In this document: one piece after another, positions 1-7,134 of the stretch | Layout of the letters: every line of letters begins with the position of its first letter | Numbering within the stretch: the stretch's first letter is position 1 | From: Methanothrix sp. | Lineage (GTDB): Archaea > Halobacteriota > Methanosarcinia > Methanotrichales > Methanotrichaceae | NCBI GenBank assembly: GCA_003162615.1 | Contig: PMNG01000111.1 | Location: 4,388-13,466 of the forward strand | Direction: 5' to 3' | Length of the DNA stretch: 9,079 nt | Position numbers and translations under genes: made by a program | Notes under the pieces: model-generated | Told to the model about the DNA's origin: nothing | Databases searched by the model: none | What the model saw: only the letters and a program-made list of their open reading frames with translations

Positions 1-747
1 TTCCTGACGCATCACCATGCAGACCACATATTGGGAATCCCTGGGTTGCTTGAGACAATGGCCTTTCAGGGAAGGAAAACTCCTCTTACTATAGCAGGTC
101 CTGCCCGAACTATCGACCTTCTGGAGAGGTTCAACTCGATAGGTTGTTTCTTCAGGAACTTCGAGGTAAGGGGGATGGAGCTTGATCCAGGCGATCTCGT
201 TGAGATGAACGGATACAGTGTTGAAGCTGTCCAAACCAATCACAGTGTTCCGAGCCTTGGTTACTGTCTGCGGGAGGACAAAAGGCTCGGGCGATTCAAC
301 CGCGAGGAAGCAGTTACACTGGGAGTACCTTCAGGGCCGCTCTTCGGAAAGCTTCAGCACGGTCAGTCTGTCGATGTCAACGGCAGGTTGATCAGCCCAG
401 ATCAGGTCATGGGTCCCCCTAGATCAGGGAGAAAGGTTGTTTACACCGGCGACACAAGGCCTTGCGAGTCGATTGAGATAGCAAGCCGGGGTGCAGATCT
501 CCTTATACACGATAGTGCCTTGGCTGAGGATATGGCCGATTGGGCCCAGGAGACAAGGCACACAACTGCGGGAGAGGCGGCAAGACTCGCCAAACGCGCT
601 GGCGTGAGGCAGCTTGTGTTAACTCACATCAGCTCCAGGTATTCGGATGACATCTCCCCATTAATTGAAGAATCAAGGCGCTATTTTGAGAATACAATTG
701 TTGCCGAAGACCTGATGAGCATTGAAATCATGCTGAAGGATGATTAA
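1..747 (+). CDS. rnz: Ribonuclease Z (tRNase Z), 5' end cut by window edge
   Basis: Endonuclease of the metallo-beta-lactamase fold that removes the 3' trailer of precursor tRNAs in the cytoplasm. The frame is open from base 1, so the true start lies outside; 248 residues are present and the family is usually about 300 long, so roughly 60 residues are missing. Seen: the zinc motif THHHADH at window residues 3-9, followed by GIPGLLETM; the RNase Z-typical HSVPSLGY block (about residues 81-88) with the GVPSGPLFGKLQHG segment after it; the YTGDTRP block that supplies the bridging Asp (about 148-154); and the C-terminal HTTAGEAA and LTHISSRY blocks holding the last catalytic/zinc histidines. An oddity is Ala where most members have Gly in HxHGDH. 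A TTG at 31 is not a start because the motif lies before it. The stop is 2 nt from the stop of the opposing gene at 750. Confidence 0.95.
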   Translation, partial: FLTHHHADHILGIPGLLETMAFQGRKTPLTIAGPARTIDLLERFNSIGCFFRNFEVRGMELDPGDLVEMNGYSVEAVQTNHSVPSLGYCLREDKRLGRFNREEAVTLGVPSGPLFGKLQHGQSVDVNGRLISPDQVMGPPRSGRKVVYTGDTRPCESIEIASRGADLLIHDSALAEDMADWAQETRHTTAGEAARLAKRAGVRQLVLTHISSRYSDDISPLIEESRRYFENTIVAEDLMSIEIMLKDD

Positions 748-749
748 GG

Positions 750-1304
750 TTAGCGATCAATCTTATCCCGATCTGCCAAACTTTTTCTCTCGGTCTTCAT
801 CGCTGCCACTACCTTCTCGGACAGCTCGTCAACTCTACCCAGGAGCGAGATTTCCAGGGACTCCATTGCGTTATCGATCATGGCTCTTGCGGCTCCCAGG
901 TTCATAGATCTGCTTTCTACATCCATCCCTTTCCTGAAAAGGGCGTCAATTTCATCCGGCGGCAGATTCAGAGCGGAGGCTGCCGACAATGCCCGACCGT
1001 ACATTTCCATGTCAATGTAATAACTTAGGCCTTCTCTGTACATTCGCAGGGACTCTTCTTTCAGGCCTGCATTCTTGGCTATGAGCGCAGCCCATAGATA
1101 GTCTCCGGCATCAACAAGGATGCCGATAGCTCTCGTGATCATCCCTTTATCTCTGGCGAGGACAACTGCATGCTCTATCTCATTGGCCTGGAGAAGGATT
1201 TCCACGCCTTGCAGAGCCAGCTCATCAGGCACAACTCGTAGGTTCTCTATCAAGTAAGAAACTTTTTCGTCGAATCTCATGTTCTGGAAATCGTCTCTCA
1301 ACAT
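750..1304 (-). CDS. Uncharacterised alpha-helical (TPR/solenoid-like) protein, surE operon
   Basis: Not recognised as a named family. The 184-residue product has no signal peptide or membrane segment and reads as almost entirely amphipathic helices; the middle (about residues 35-120) shows short helix-turn-helix units rich in Ala/Leu with Gly-Asp turns (for example AGDYLWAALIAKNAGL), as in TPR or coat-protein-like solenoids. The C-terminus is charged. The start is only 6 nt after the surE stop, and the only SD-like bases (GAGG and TGAG) lie across the end of surE, which suggests translational coupling and a two-gene operon. A second Met at residue 9 has no ribosome site. A scaffold or interaction role is inference; no enzymatic motif is visible. 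The gene is real judging by length, composition and tight spacing. It is convergent with rnz. Confidence 0.8.
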   Translation of the reverse strand: MLRDDFQNMRFDEKVSYLIENLRVVPDELALQGVEILLQANEIEHAVVLARDKGMITRAIGILVDAGDYLWAALIAKNAGLKEESLRMYREGLSYYIDMEMYGRALSAASALNLPPDEIDALFRKGMDVESRSMNLGAARAMIDNAMESLEISLLGRVDELSEKVVAAMKTERKSLADRDKIDR

Positions 1305-1310
1305 ATTCGC

Positions 1311-2105
1311 TCAATCCTCAATCAGGTCTCGTATTTCATCAAAGTCTGTTCGTGATGTGGAATCGAGAGTCAGAGGGGTTACAGAGATCTTCCCATCCTG
1401 ATAGACGGCCCTAACGTCAGTCCCTTCAGCCTCTGAGCAGATCAGATCGCCGTCTATCCAGTAGTAGGGTCTGCCTCTCGGATCAAACCTCTCCTGAACG
1501 GAGGTCCGGAAGATCTTTCGAGCAAGCCGGGTCATAACAACTTCTGTGTCCTCAGTGGCTTTGGCCGGGACATTCAGGTTCAGTAAATCCACGCCATTGG
1601 GAAGGCCCTTCTCTAAAACTTTCGATGCAATCCTTCGGACCAGCTTTATCGCTACTTCAAAGCTGTGCTTGTCTTCATGGTGAAAATCAAACTTATCTCC
1701 CTGATCCACTGTTTGTATCGAGACCGCAATGGCCGGAATTCCGTAGCTCGCGGCTTCCAGGGCAGCGCCGATGGTCCCGCTTGTGGTAACAGTGTCAGTG
1801 CTGATATTCTCGCCCACGTTTATTCCGGAGACGACTAAATCAGGCATCTTTCCTTTCATTATGACGAAGATGCCGATGATCACCGAATCCGTTGGAGTCC
1901 CGGTTACTGCATAAGCTTTCTGGCCGTCCATGTTCACTTCGGCAAACCGGAGGGGTTCGAAGACGGATATCGATCTTCCGACTCCGCTCATCTGTCCGGA
2001 GGGCGCAACCACGAACACTTCTCCGAGGCCTTTTACGCCTTGGGCAGCGGCCTTTAATCCAGACGCATAAACACCATCGTCGTTGGTAACCAGTATCCGG
2101 TACAT
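1311..2105 (-). CDS. surE: 5'/3'-nucleotidase SurE
   Basis: Divalent-metal-dependent phosphatase acting on nucleoside 5'- and 3'-monophosphates in the cytoplasm (family knowledge). At 264 residues it has the usual full length. Seen: the N-terminal TNDDGVYASGL motif with metal ligands Asp9 and Asp10, the APSGQMSGVGRSIS loop with the ligand Ser40, and VSGINVGEN with ligand Asn96 followed by the SGTIGAALEA segment (about 109-118). Family members commonly have G.D..YSGT here; this copy reads STDTVTTSGT, a mild change. The C-terminal part has the PYYWIDGD segment. The ATG at 2105 is directly at the family N-terminus and has no SD; a TATA box sits about 25 nt before it, so a leaderless or nearly leaderless mRNA is likely. 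It is followed 6 nt later by the helical-protein gene. Confidence 0.95.
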   Translation of the reverse strand: MYRILVTNDDGVYASGLKAAAQGVKGLGEVFVVAPSGQMSGVGRSISVFEPLRFAEVNMDGQKAYAVTGTPTDSVIIGIFVIMKGKMPDLVVSGINVGENISTDTVTTSGTIGAALEAASYGIPAIAVSIQTVDQGDKFDFHHEDKHSFEVAIKLVRRIASKVLEKGLPNGVDLLNLNVPAKATEDTEVVMTRLARKIFRTSVQERFDPRGRPYYWIDGDLICSEAEGTDVRAVYQDGKISVTPLTLDSTSRTDFDEIRDLIED

Positions 2106-2128
2106 TTGCGAGCTATTTTAGATCCAAG

Positions 2129-2137
2129 ATATAAAAT
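2129..2137 (-). promoter_or_regulatory. TATA box of surE, probable leaderless promoter
   Basis: On the minus strand the sequence reads ATTTTATAT, close to the archaeal TATA consensus. Its centre is about 27 nt before the surE ATG at 2105. Archaeal transcription normally starts some 22-27 nt after the box centre, which places the start site at or just before the ATG. No SD is present before surE, in agreement with a leaderless transcript. Inference from spacing only. Confidence 0.5.
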
Positions 2138-2259
2138 TGCTATGCTGGCCTGTGGCCATAAGCACAGCACTCTCGATCTGTCGTGCCTCGGGCCTATGCC
2201 TTTATCGCCACCCCAACTGCATCAACAATCCATCAGAGCCATGTAACCAACTCATGTTG

Positions 2260-3396
2260 CTACGCAGGAATGGAGAAGAACGGCCCATTCCACTTCAGGT
2301 CTGGCCCGGAGTCACGCCAGAAGAACGCCAGTTGTCCTCCGGCACTGGCTACTAGCTCTAGGTTTCCAGGCTCTCCAAAATTGCTCTGAATGAAAGTAAC
2401 CGCATCTACTTTGCCCAAACGGGTGCCGAACATCAATGCTCCATGCCAGGAGAGGTTTGCATCGTCGTTGTCCCTCCAGTAGTAGCCCAATCCGCCAGAA
2501 GCCAGAGGAACCACCAGCTCAAAGTTTCCCATCCATCCGAATTTGCTTTGAATCATGCAGGGGCAGCCTGCAACGCCTTTGTCCAGAATGAATGGACCGT
2601 TCCATTTGAACTCGGGATCAGGGCCTCTCCAGAAGAAGACCAACTGATCTTGGGAGCGAGCAACAAGCTCAAGATTGCCCGGATTTCCGAAATTACTCTG
2701 GATCAACGTCACTGATTCGTACAGAACGCCGGTAGTCGATCCGAAGGTGAAGGGACCATACCAGGGAAGAGCTGGATCATCATTGTCCCGCCAGTAGTGA
2801 GCAAGGCCGCCCTTCAATAATGGCACGACAAGATCGAAGTTGCCATTGTGCCCACTTCTGCTTTTAATGAGGGACGGATTTCCGCAGAACATTGGCTCGT
2901 TGGATGGCTCAGCTATGTAGCCTGGACCGTGCCAATCGAAAGAGGGACCTGAATCCCGCCAGAATGAAACCAAATTTTTCCCACCTTCTTCGGTAGCCGC
3001 CAGCTCAAGATTTCCCTGGCTCCCGAAGTTGCTCTGAATTAGAGACGAGCTGTTGAATCCGCCTTTGGCTTCACCGAATTTTACAGGGCCATACCAAGGC
3101 AGCTCAGGATCATCGTTGTTACGCCAATAATGAGCTATGCCGCCATTGGACATGGGCACTACCAGCTCGAAGTTTCCCTTGATACCAAAATTGCTCTGAA
3201 TAAGAGATGGGTTACCTGAAAATGGCCCAGCAAAGGCGATCTCCTCTTTCTTTTCTTTTTTCTCCCTGTCGCCTGTGCTCTCTATTTCGATTTTTATAGC
3301 CCTTGAGTCTTTCTTGGGATCTCTGATTCTCTCAGGCTTTTTGCCCTTTTTGGATTCTTCTTTTTGTTTGATTTCTTTTGTGCTTTTCTTTGCCAT
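2260..3396 (-). CDS. Six-repeat W/GP-rich protein, probable beta-propeller (lectin-like), Lys-rich N-terminal tail
   Basis: Function unknown. The 378-residue product has two parts. Residues 1-52 are highly charged, dominated by Lys and Glu, with no signal peptide. The rest is six tandem units of 50-57 residues, anchored by the Ile of (L/F)IQSNFG at about 66, 120, 177, 232, 282 and 336. Two unit types alternate strictly: units 1, 3, 5 carry GNFELVVP plus YYWR.NDD (HYWR or YYWR) and units 2, 4, 6 carry GNLELVA plus FFWRDSGP; all but one end in W.GP. The first unit is preceded by FAGPF, like the end of a unit, which suits ring closure of a propeller. Such repeats resemble sugar-binding propeller proteins, but the fold is inference. 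Start: ATG at 3396 is chosen because AGGAG at 3406-3410 (minus strand) leaves 9 nt; the in-frame TTG at 3405 would touch the SD. No neighbour shares its transcript clearly. Confidence 0.8.
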   Translation of the reverse strand: MAKKSTKEIKQKEESKKGKKPERIRDPKKDSRAIKIEIESTGDREKKEKKEEIAFAGPFSGNPSLIQSNFGIKGNFELVVPMSNGGIAHYWRNNDDPELPWYGPVKFGEAKGGFNSSSLIQSNFGSQGNLELAATEEGGKNLVSFWRDSGPSFDWHGPGYIAEPSNEPMFCGNPSLIKSRSGHNGNFDLVVPLLKGGLAHYWRDNDDPALPWYGPFTFGSTTGVLYESVTLIQSNFGNPGNLELVARSQDQLVFFWRGPDPEFKWNGPFILDKGVAGCPCMIQSKFGWMGNFELVVPLASGGLGYYWRDNDDANLSWHGALMFGTRLGKVDAVTFIQSNFGEPGNLELVASAGGQLAFFWRDSGPDLKWNGPFFSIPA

Positions 3397-3820
3397 TACA
3401 ATCAACTCCTTTTTTTGGGGTGGGAAGGTATCGATTAAATCATTTTATCTTGTTACTGAGCTTGAGATCAAGTTTCATCTCTTAAGAGTAGCTCGGAAAT
3501 TGCTCGACAATTCATGTTTGTTTCTTTGATTGAATTCTCATCAGTGATTAGGTTTAATATTGCGTTTATACTACTTGAATATTGGCATAAATTTGTGAGG
3601 ATGACTATATGAATCAATATTGTCAACTAACCTATGACCGTCCAGTTAATTTATGGGCTTAACTCCAGTATTTCGCGGCCTGGCTTGAGGAAGCTTAAGA
3701 ACCGAAAGTAAGCGGACTTAATGTCAGTATAATCTCAACCGTTAACTTTATGCGCAAAAATAGGCAATATAATTTTATTAACTTGTCAGCTCAAGGCACA
3801 TTCATCAGGGACGGAGAATA
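3397..3820. promoter_or_regulatory. Divergent intergenic region between repeat protein and ABC operon
   Basis: This 424-nt stretch has no convincing gene. Toward the minus-strand gene it holds an A-rich leader with SD AAAAGGAG (just before 3405) and TATA-like runs around 3433-3449 (GATAAAAT and GATTTAATC on the minus strand). Toward the plus-strand operon it holds the TATA box at 3767-3776. The middle, about 3470-3750, is AT-rich; one weak 7-bp inverted repeat (AATATTG near 3579 against CAATATT near 3617) was seen and nothing else with clear meaning. Confidence 0.45.
3767..3776 (+). promoter_or_regulatory. TATA box of the COG1361-like/ABC operon
   Basis: The sequence ATATAATTTT, preceded by an A-rich stretch (CAAAAA at 3755-3760) as in archaeal BRE/TATA promoters. 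A start site about 26 nt on, near 3797, would give a leader of roughly 24 nt that contains the GGAG ribosome site at 3813-3816. Spacing is consistent, but no experiment is visible in the sequence. Confidence 0.5.
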
Positions 3821-4963
3821 ATGAGACTTGCGTTAAATATTATTGGTTTTGCTATGATAGTTTTCTCTGTGTTCATCGCTTCAGCTCAAATTTCACCAAC
3901 ATCCCTTCAGGCTTCTCAGAACCCTGCAGATCAGACCGGATACTCCCAGGGATCGCCGTCTATTCCGGCACAATTTTCCGGCGATTGGTACGAAGTAAGC
4001 GGCGGACCGGACCTTCAGGTTTCCCTTGCACGTTCAAGCGTTTACAGGAACGAGAATTCCTCTCTAGAACTTACTGTAACCAACATCGGCCGCGTCACTT
4101 CCTTCAAAGTGCTCACGCAGCCAGAGCCTTCCCGCCCAGAAGAGATACTTGCAGCCCAGAAGGAGCTGCAGCTTGAAGCCCTGAGGTCCACAGCTCAGGA
4201 TGTCTCCATCCGGCTTGTGGCACAAAACAGCAGCGCTATGAACCTCAAGCGAGAGGTGGCGTATGCCGGCTCCTTGCGGGACGGCCAGGTCTCTCAGGTT
4301 CTGGAGTATCCAGTCGAGGTTTATGAGAATACCGAGCCGGGCGATTACACCCTTCTTGCCATAGCCAATTACACTTACCAGCAGGACGTGGCCGTTAAGC
4401 CACACAGCGACAGTCCTGAGAATCCCGATGTCTTTTACTGGTACAACTCCGCAAGCCAGGCTATTCCCATCACATTGCACGTCGAGAAAAGGAGCAAGGT
4501 CGATATCAAGGCTTTGAGCGCATCTCCAGGAACCCTAACAGTCGGATCGAAGAACAACATAGTGAAAGTCGTCATACAGAACCAAGGGACCGATACAGCT
4601 AAGGATCTGGTCGCAAGGCTCAGGCCGGAAACAGGCATCTATGTGGACATGGATGAGTCACCTATTCCGACTCTTGGGCCAGGCGAGAAAGCGGAGCTAA
4701 CCTACAAAGTGGACGTATCAAAGGATGCAATCGGTGGCCGGCCCTATAGGTTCACGTTGCTCTTCGATTTCTCTGATTCATACAGAAAGAACCTTCAAGA
4801 TAGCGACTATGTTTACATCACCCTACAGCTTGGCCTTGGTGACATAATTCTTGGGTACTGGTGGGTGGTGGTAATTGTAGTTATCGTGGGCTTGGGATTA
4901 ATCTTCAGAATGAGGAGCAAGCGAGTACCGCAGGCCAATGAGCACACTCGAGAAGGCGCCTAG
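3821..4963 (+). CDS. Secreted, membrane-anchored COG1361-like (S-layer/CARDB type) protein, ABC-operon accessory
   Basis: 380 residues. A signal peptide covers about residues 1-22 (hydrophobic IIGFAMIVFSVFIASA), then a Gln/Ser/Pro-rich spacer, two beta-rich Ig/CARDB-like regions (about 62-220 and 227-335; each contains an adhesin-like stretch such as SSLELTVTNIG and NIVKVVIQNQGTDTAKDL), one C-terminal membrane span (about 342-362) and a short positively charged cytoplasmic tail. The first domain carries a helical insertion around 105-125. N-glycosylation sequons are at Asn79, Asn136 and Asn183. The bulk of the protein therefore faces outward. ATG 3821 has GGAG 4 nt before it. The next gene, an ABC ATPase, starts 25 nt after its stop, so the protein is probably an extracytoplasmic partner of that transporter, perhaps binding or presenting its substrate (inference). 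The exact family is not certain. Confidence 0.8.
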   Translation: MRLALNIIGFAMIVFSVFIASAQISPTSLQASQNPADQTGYSQGSPSIPAQFSGDWYEVSGGPDLQVSLARSSVYRNENSSLELTVTNIGRVTSFKVLTQPEPSRPEEILAAQKELQLEALRSTAQDVSIRLVAQNSSAMNLKREVAYAGSLRDGQVSQVLEYPVEVYENTEPGDYTLLAIANYTYQQDVAVKPHSDSPENPDVFYWYNSASQAIPITLHVEKRSKVDIKALSASPGTLTVGSKNNIVKVVIQNQGTDTAKDLVARLRPETGIYVDMDESPIPTLGPGEKAELTYKVDVSKDAIGGRPYRFTLLFDFSDSYRKNLQDSDYVYITLQLGLGDIILGYWWVVVIVVIVGLGLIFRMRSKRVPQANEHTREGA

Positions 4964-4978
4964 TGAAAGCAGAGGCCC

Positions 4979-4984
4979 GAGGAG
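4979..4984 (+). promoter_or_regulatory. Ribosome binding site deciding the ABC ATPase start
   Basis: GAGGAG lies 4 nt before the ATG at 4989. The upstream in-frame ATG at 4938 overlaps the previous gene and has only a weak CAGG before it. The same 4-nt spacing from GGAG to ATG is found at 3821 and 5924 in this operon, which supports 4989 as the true start. Confidence 0.6.
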
Positions 4985-4988
4985 TAGC

Positions 4989-5909
4989 ATGAGTGAGCTC
5001 ACGCAGGTTCCTGAGAGGGACTTGTTCGCAGTAATTGGTCGCGGAATCACCAAGAGCTTCGACAACCTGCGCGTTTTGCAGGACATGCCAGTTAACATTC
5101 CTAGAGGGGTTACCTATTGTCTCTTAGGTCCAAATGGATCGGGCAAGACCACGCTGATGAGGGTGATAATGGGTCTAGTAAAGCTAGAGTCCGGTGATAT
5201 CTACATTCTGGACGAGCCCCTGAGCCGGATAAACATCGTCTATCCCAGATTAGGGTATATGCCCCAGCAGAGACCGCTTTATCCGGACCTTACAGTCCTT
5301 GAGAACCTAGAATTCTACGCAGGTCTTTATGGAATTCGGGGCCAAGAAAGGATCAGAAGGATTGATGAGGTCCTTAGGGTCGTGGATCTACCCGAGACAA
5401 AAAATAGGATAACAGGTATGCTAAGCGGAGGGATGTATCAGAGAATATCGCTGGCATGCACCCTGATCAATAGCCCAGACCTGCTCCTCCTGGACGAACC
5501 TACAGTTGGGGTCGATCCCGTAACAAAGCAATCCTTCTGGGGATACTTCCGGGAGCTAACCAAAGAAGGCAAGACAGTCGTGATCACTACCCACATCATG
5601 GAAGAGGCTGAGCGTTGCGATATGGTGGGGTTTATGCGAAATGGGCGTATGCTAGCCGAGAGCAGCCCGGATAAGTTGAAAGAATTTGCTGGTTTGAAGA
5701 AGCAGCTCCGGATGAAGGTAGCGGATCCAGAAGGTAAGATGGCGAAGCTGGTAGGAGAAGGCCTTGAGGTGCGGATAGAGGGAGATATTTTATTTGTCGA
5801 TGTCTCTGACACCTCAAAGATGATGGAAGTGCTCGACCAGGTGAAGCCGATGGACTTCAAAGTTATCGAACCTACGCTGGAAAGCGCTTTCCTCAAGCTA
5901 GCGATTTGA
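4989..5909 (+). CDS. ABC-2 transporter ATP-binding protein (NatA/CcmA-like)
   Basis: Cytoplasmic ATPase that drives the permease encoded next. Numbered from ATG 4989 (306 residues): Walker A GPNGSGKTT at 47-55, Q-loop Gln93 in GYMPQQRPLYPDLTVLENL, signature LSGGM at 145-149, Walker B LLLLDEP with Asp169 and catalytic Glu170, and switch His202 in ITTHIMEEAERCD. The last 70 or so residues form the extra C-terminal domain common in this drug/sodium/polysaccharide exporter subfamily (DUF4162-like). All ATP-site residues are present. A start at 4938 would add 17 residues that are not family-like and would overlap the upstream gene by 26 nt; it is rejected on SD grounds. The permease follows after 14 nt. 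The substrate cannot be read from the sequence. Confidence 0.93.
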   Translation: MSELTQVPERDLFAVIGRGITKSFDNLRVLQDMPVNIPRGVTYCLLGPNGSGKTTLMRVIMGLVKLESGDIYILDEPLSRINIVYPRLGYMPQQRPLYPDLTVLENLEFYAGLYGIRGQERIRRIDEVLRVVDLPETKNRITGMLSGGMYQRISLACTLINSPDLLLLDEPTVGVDPVTKQSFWGYFRELTKEGKTVVITTHIMEEAERCDMVGFMRNGRMLAESSPDKLKEFAGLKKQLRMKVADPEGKMAKLVGEGLEVRIEGDILFVDVSDTSKMMEVLDQVKPMDFKVIEPTLESAFLKLAI

Positions 5910-5923
5910 TCTAACGGAGCACA

Positions 5924-7033
5924 ATGAAAATGGTTCAAACCGGGGAAGTTTCACAAAGTCTGTACAGGATATGGTCCGTAGGGCTGAGAGTGATACGCCA
6001 GACTAAACGAGATCGGCGCACCATTGTGGCCCTGATCATCAATCCCATCATCCTGATGTTACTCATAGGATACGCGTTCTCCGGAACTTTTACCGGCATA
6101 AACTTAGGTATTGTGGAGCTCTACAGCGGACCGGTTCAGGAGAGCGTTGTTAATCACCTTCAAGCATCAGATACCTTTTCGATCACTTACCTCGCTAGCG
6201 AGTCGGAGGCTCGAAAGCTGATATCCGAGGGAAGGATCGATGGGGCTGTAGTCCTGGGAAATAATGCGATAAGCCTAATCCTGGATGGAACCAGCCCTCA
6301 GGTTGCAGGCACAATAACAACCGTAGTACAAACAGGATTACAGGCAGCCGCTGCCCAGATCCTGGGAAGCCTGCCGATCAGATCCGGACTTCCGGCAGTT
6401 AATACTTATTATGTTTACGGATATGACCTCGAGGTAAAAGACTCGGTCGGGCCCGCCTTGCTTGCCGTTACCATCTTCTTCTTCACGTCCTTGAACACAA
6501 CAATTGGTTTTCTAAGGGAGAGGCTTCAGGGTACCTTAGAGAAGGTTCTGGTATCGCCACTGGACAGGATAGAACTGGTCTCGGGCTATATCCTGGCCTA
6601 CATGGTCCTGTCTACAGCTCAGTCTGCAATCACCTTCGTAATTCTGGTAGTGGGGTTCAAGGTGCCTATTGGTGGCAGTTTGTTGGCAGTCTTAATCATC
6701 GTCTTGCTGCTTTCTGCCGGCTCGCTAAGCTTCGGTGCGTTCCTCTCGAACTTCGTCACCACTGAGTTCCAAGTCATGCAGCTAAATCCAGTTGTGACAT
6801 TTCCGCAGACGATCCTCTCTGGAGCATGGGTTCCAATTCAATCGATCCCAGGTTGGCTGAGACCTTTATCGTATATCTTTCCCCTCACTTACGCGTGTGA
6901 TGCTTTGAAACTTACACTGCTGAAAGGAGCCTCCTTGGCCGACATACTCTACCCGGATGTGACGGCTCTCGTCATTTTCTTTTTGGTGACCTTCTTCATG
7001 GCAACTTTCATGATCAAAAAGGAGATAGCCTGA
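5924..7033 (+). CDS. ABC-2 type transporter permease
   Basis: Integral membrane subunit of 369 residues, exporting an unidentified substrate. Seen: a cytoplasmic N-terminus with basic residues (RQTKRDRRT, 25-33), membrane span 1 at about 34-54, a large outside loop of about 120 residues (55-174), then spans at about 175-197, 219-243, 251-275, 286-308 and 345-364. The ABC-2 signature RERLQGTLEKVLVSPL lies at 198-213 between spans 2 and 3. This six-span layout with a large first external loop is typical of the YhgE/DrrB-like, ABC2_membrane_3 group. ATG 5924 has GGAG at 5916-5919, 4 nt away; ATG at codon 3 is an alternative. The stop is followed at once by a second TGA. The gene is 14 nt behind the ATPase, so both are co-transcribed with the extracytoplasmic protein. 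Confidence 0.93.
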   Translation: MKMVQTGEVSQSLYRIWSVGLRVIRQTKRDRRTIVALIINPIILMLLIGYAFSGTFTGINLGIVELYSGPVQESVVNHLQASDTFSITYLASESEARKLISEGRIDGAVVLGNNAISLILDGTSPQVAGTITTVVQTGLQAAAAQILGSLPIRSGLPAVNTYYVYGYDLEVKDSVGPALLAVTIFFFTSLNTTIGFLRERLQGTLEKVLVSPLDRIELVSGYILAYMVLSTAQSAITFVILVVGFKVPIGGSLLAVLIIVLLLSAGSLSFGAFLSNFVTTEFQVMQLNPVVTFPQTILSGAWVPIQSIPGWLRPLSYIFPLTYACDALKLTLLKGASLADILYPDVTALVIFFLVTFFMATFMIKKEIA

Positions 7034-7094
7034 TGAAGGCGATATCCCTATGAATAGCTAAGTAAACCAAAGAGTTATCATTATGTAGGGCCCT

Positions 7095-7111
7095 ATTCCG
7101 ATGGCAGTCGG
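7095..7111 (+). terminator. Weak stem-loop between ABC operon and phosphoesterase gene
   Basis: TCCGA at 7096-7100 or so pairs with TCGGA at about 7108-7112 around the loop TGGCAG, followed by an AT-rich run. The stem is only 5 bp, so it may be a modest terminator of the ABC operon or part of the leader of the next gene. Low confidence. Confidence 0.2.
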
Positions 7112-7134
7112 ATAAATTATTTCGTGGAGAAGGT

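Noticed and set aside
708..752. C/D-box-like bases (CTGATGA ... CTGA) at the end of rnz
   Set aside because: Inside the coding end of rnz, only one box pair and no terminal stem; chance match.
2146..2158. GGCC-containing short palindrome upstream of surE
   Set aside because: Only 4-bp arms and no repeat elsewhere; not supportable as an operator.
2443..2715. 90-codon plus-strand frame
   Set aside because: Antisense to the six-repeat protein; its open length follows from the repeat composition.
3275..3529. Plus-strand frame with hydrophobic N-terminus resembling a membrane protein
   Set aside because: Overlaps the Lys/Glu-rich tail of the opposite gene; the reverse complement of Lys codons gives Phe/Leu, which explains the hydrophobicity.
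4064..4480. 138-codon open frame on the minus strand
   Set aside because: Antisense to the secreted COG1361-like gene; no SD and no recognisable domain.
5438..5938. 166-codon open frame on the minus strand
   Set aside because: Lies wholly across the ABC ATPase gene, Ser-rich shadow translation with no motif; antisense shadow.
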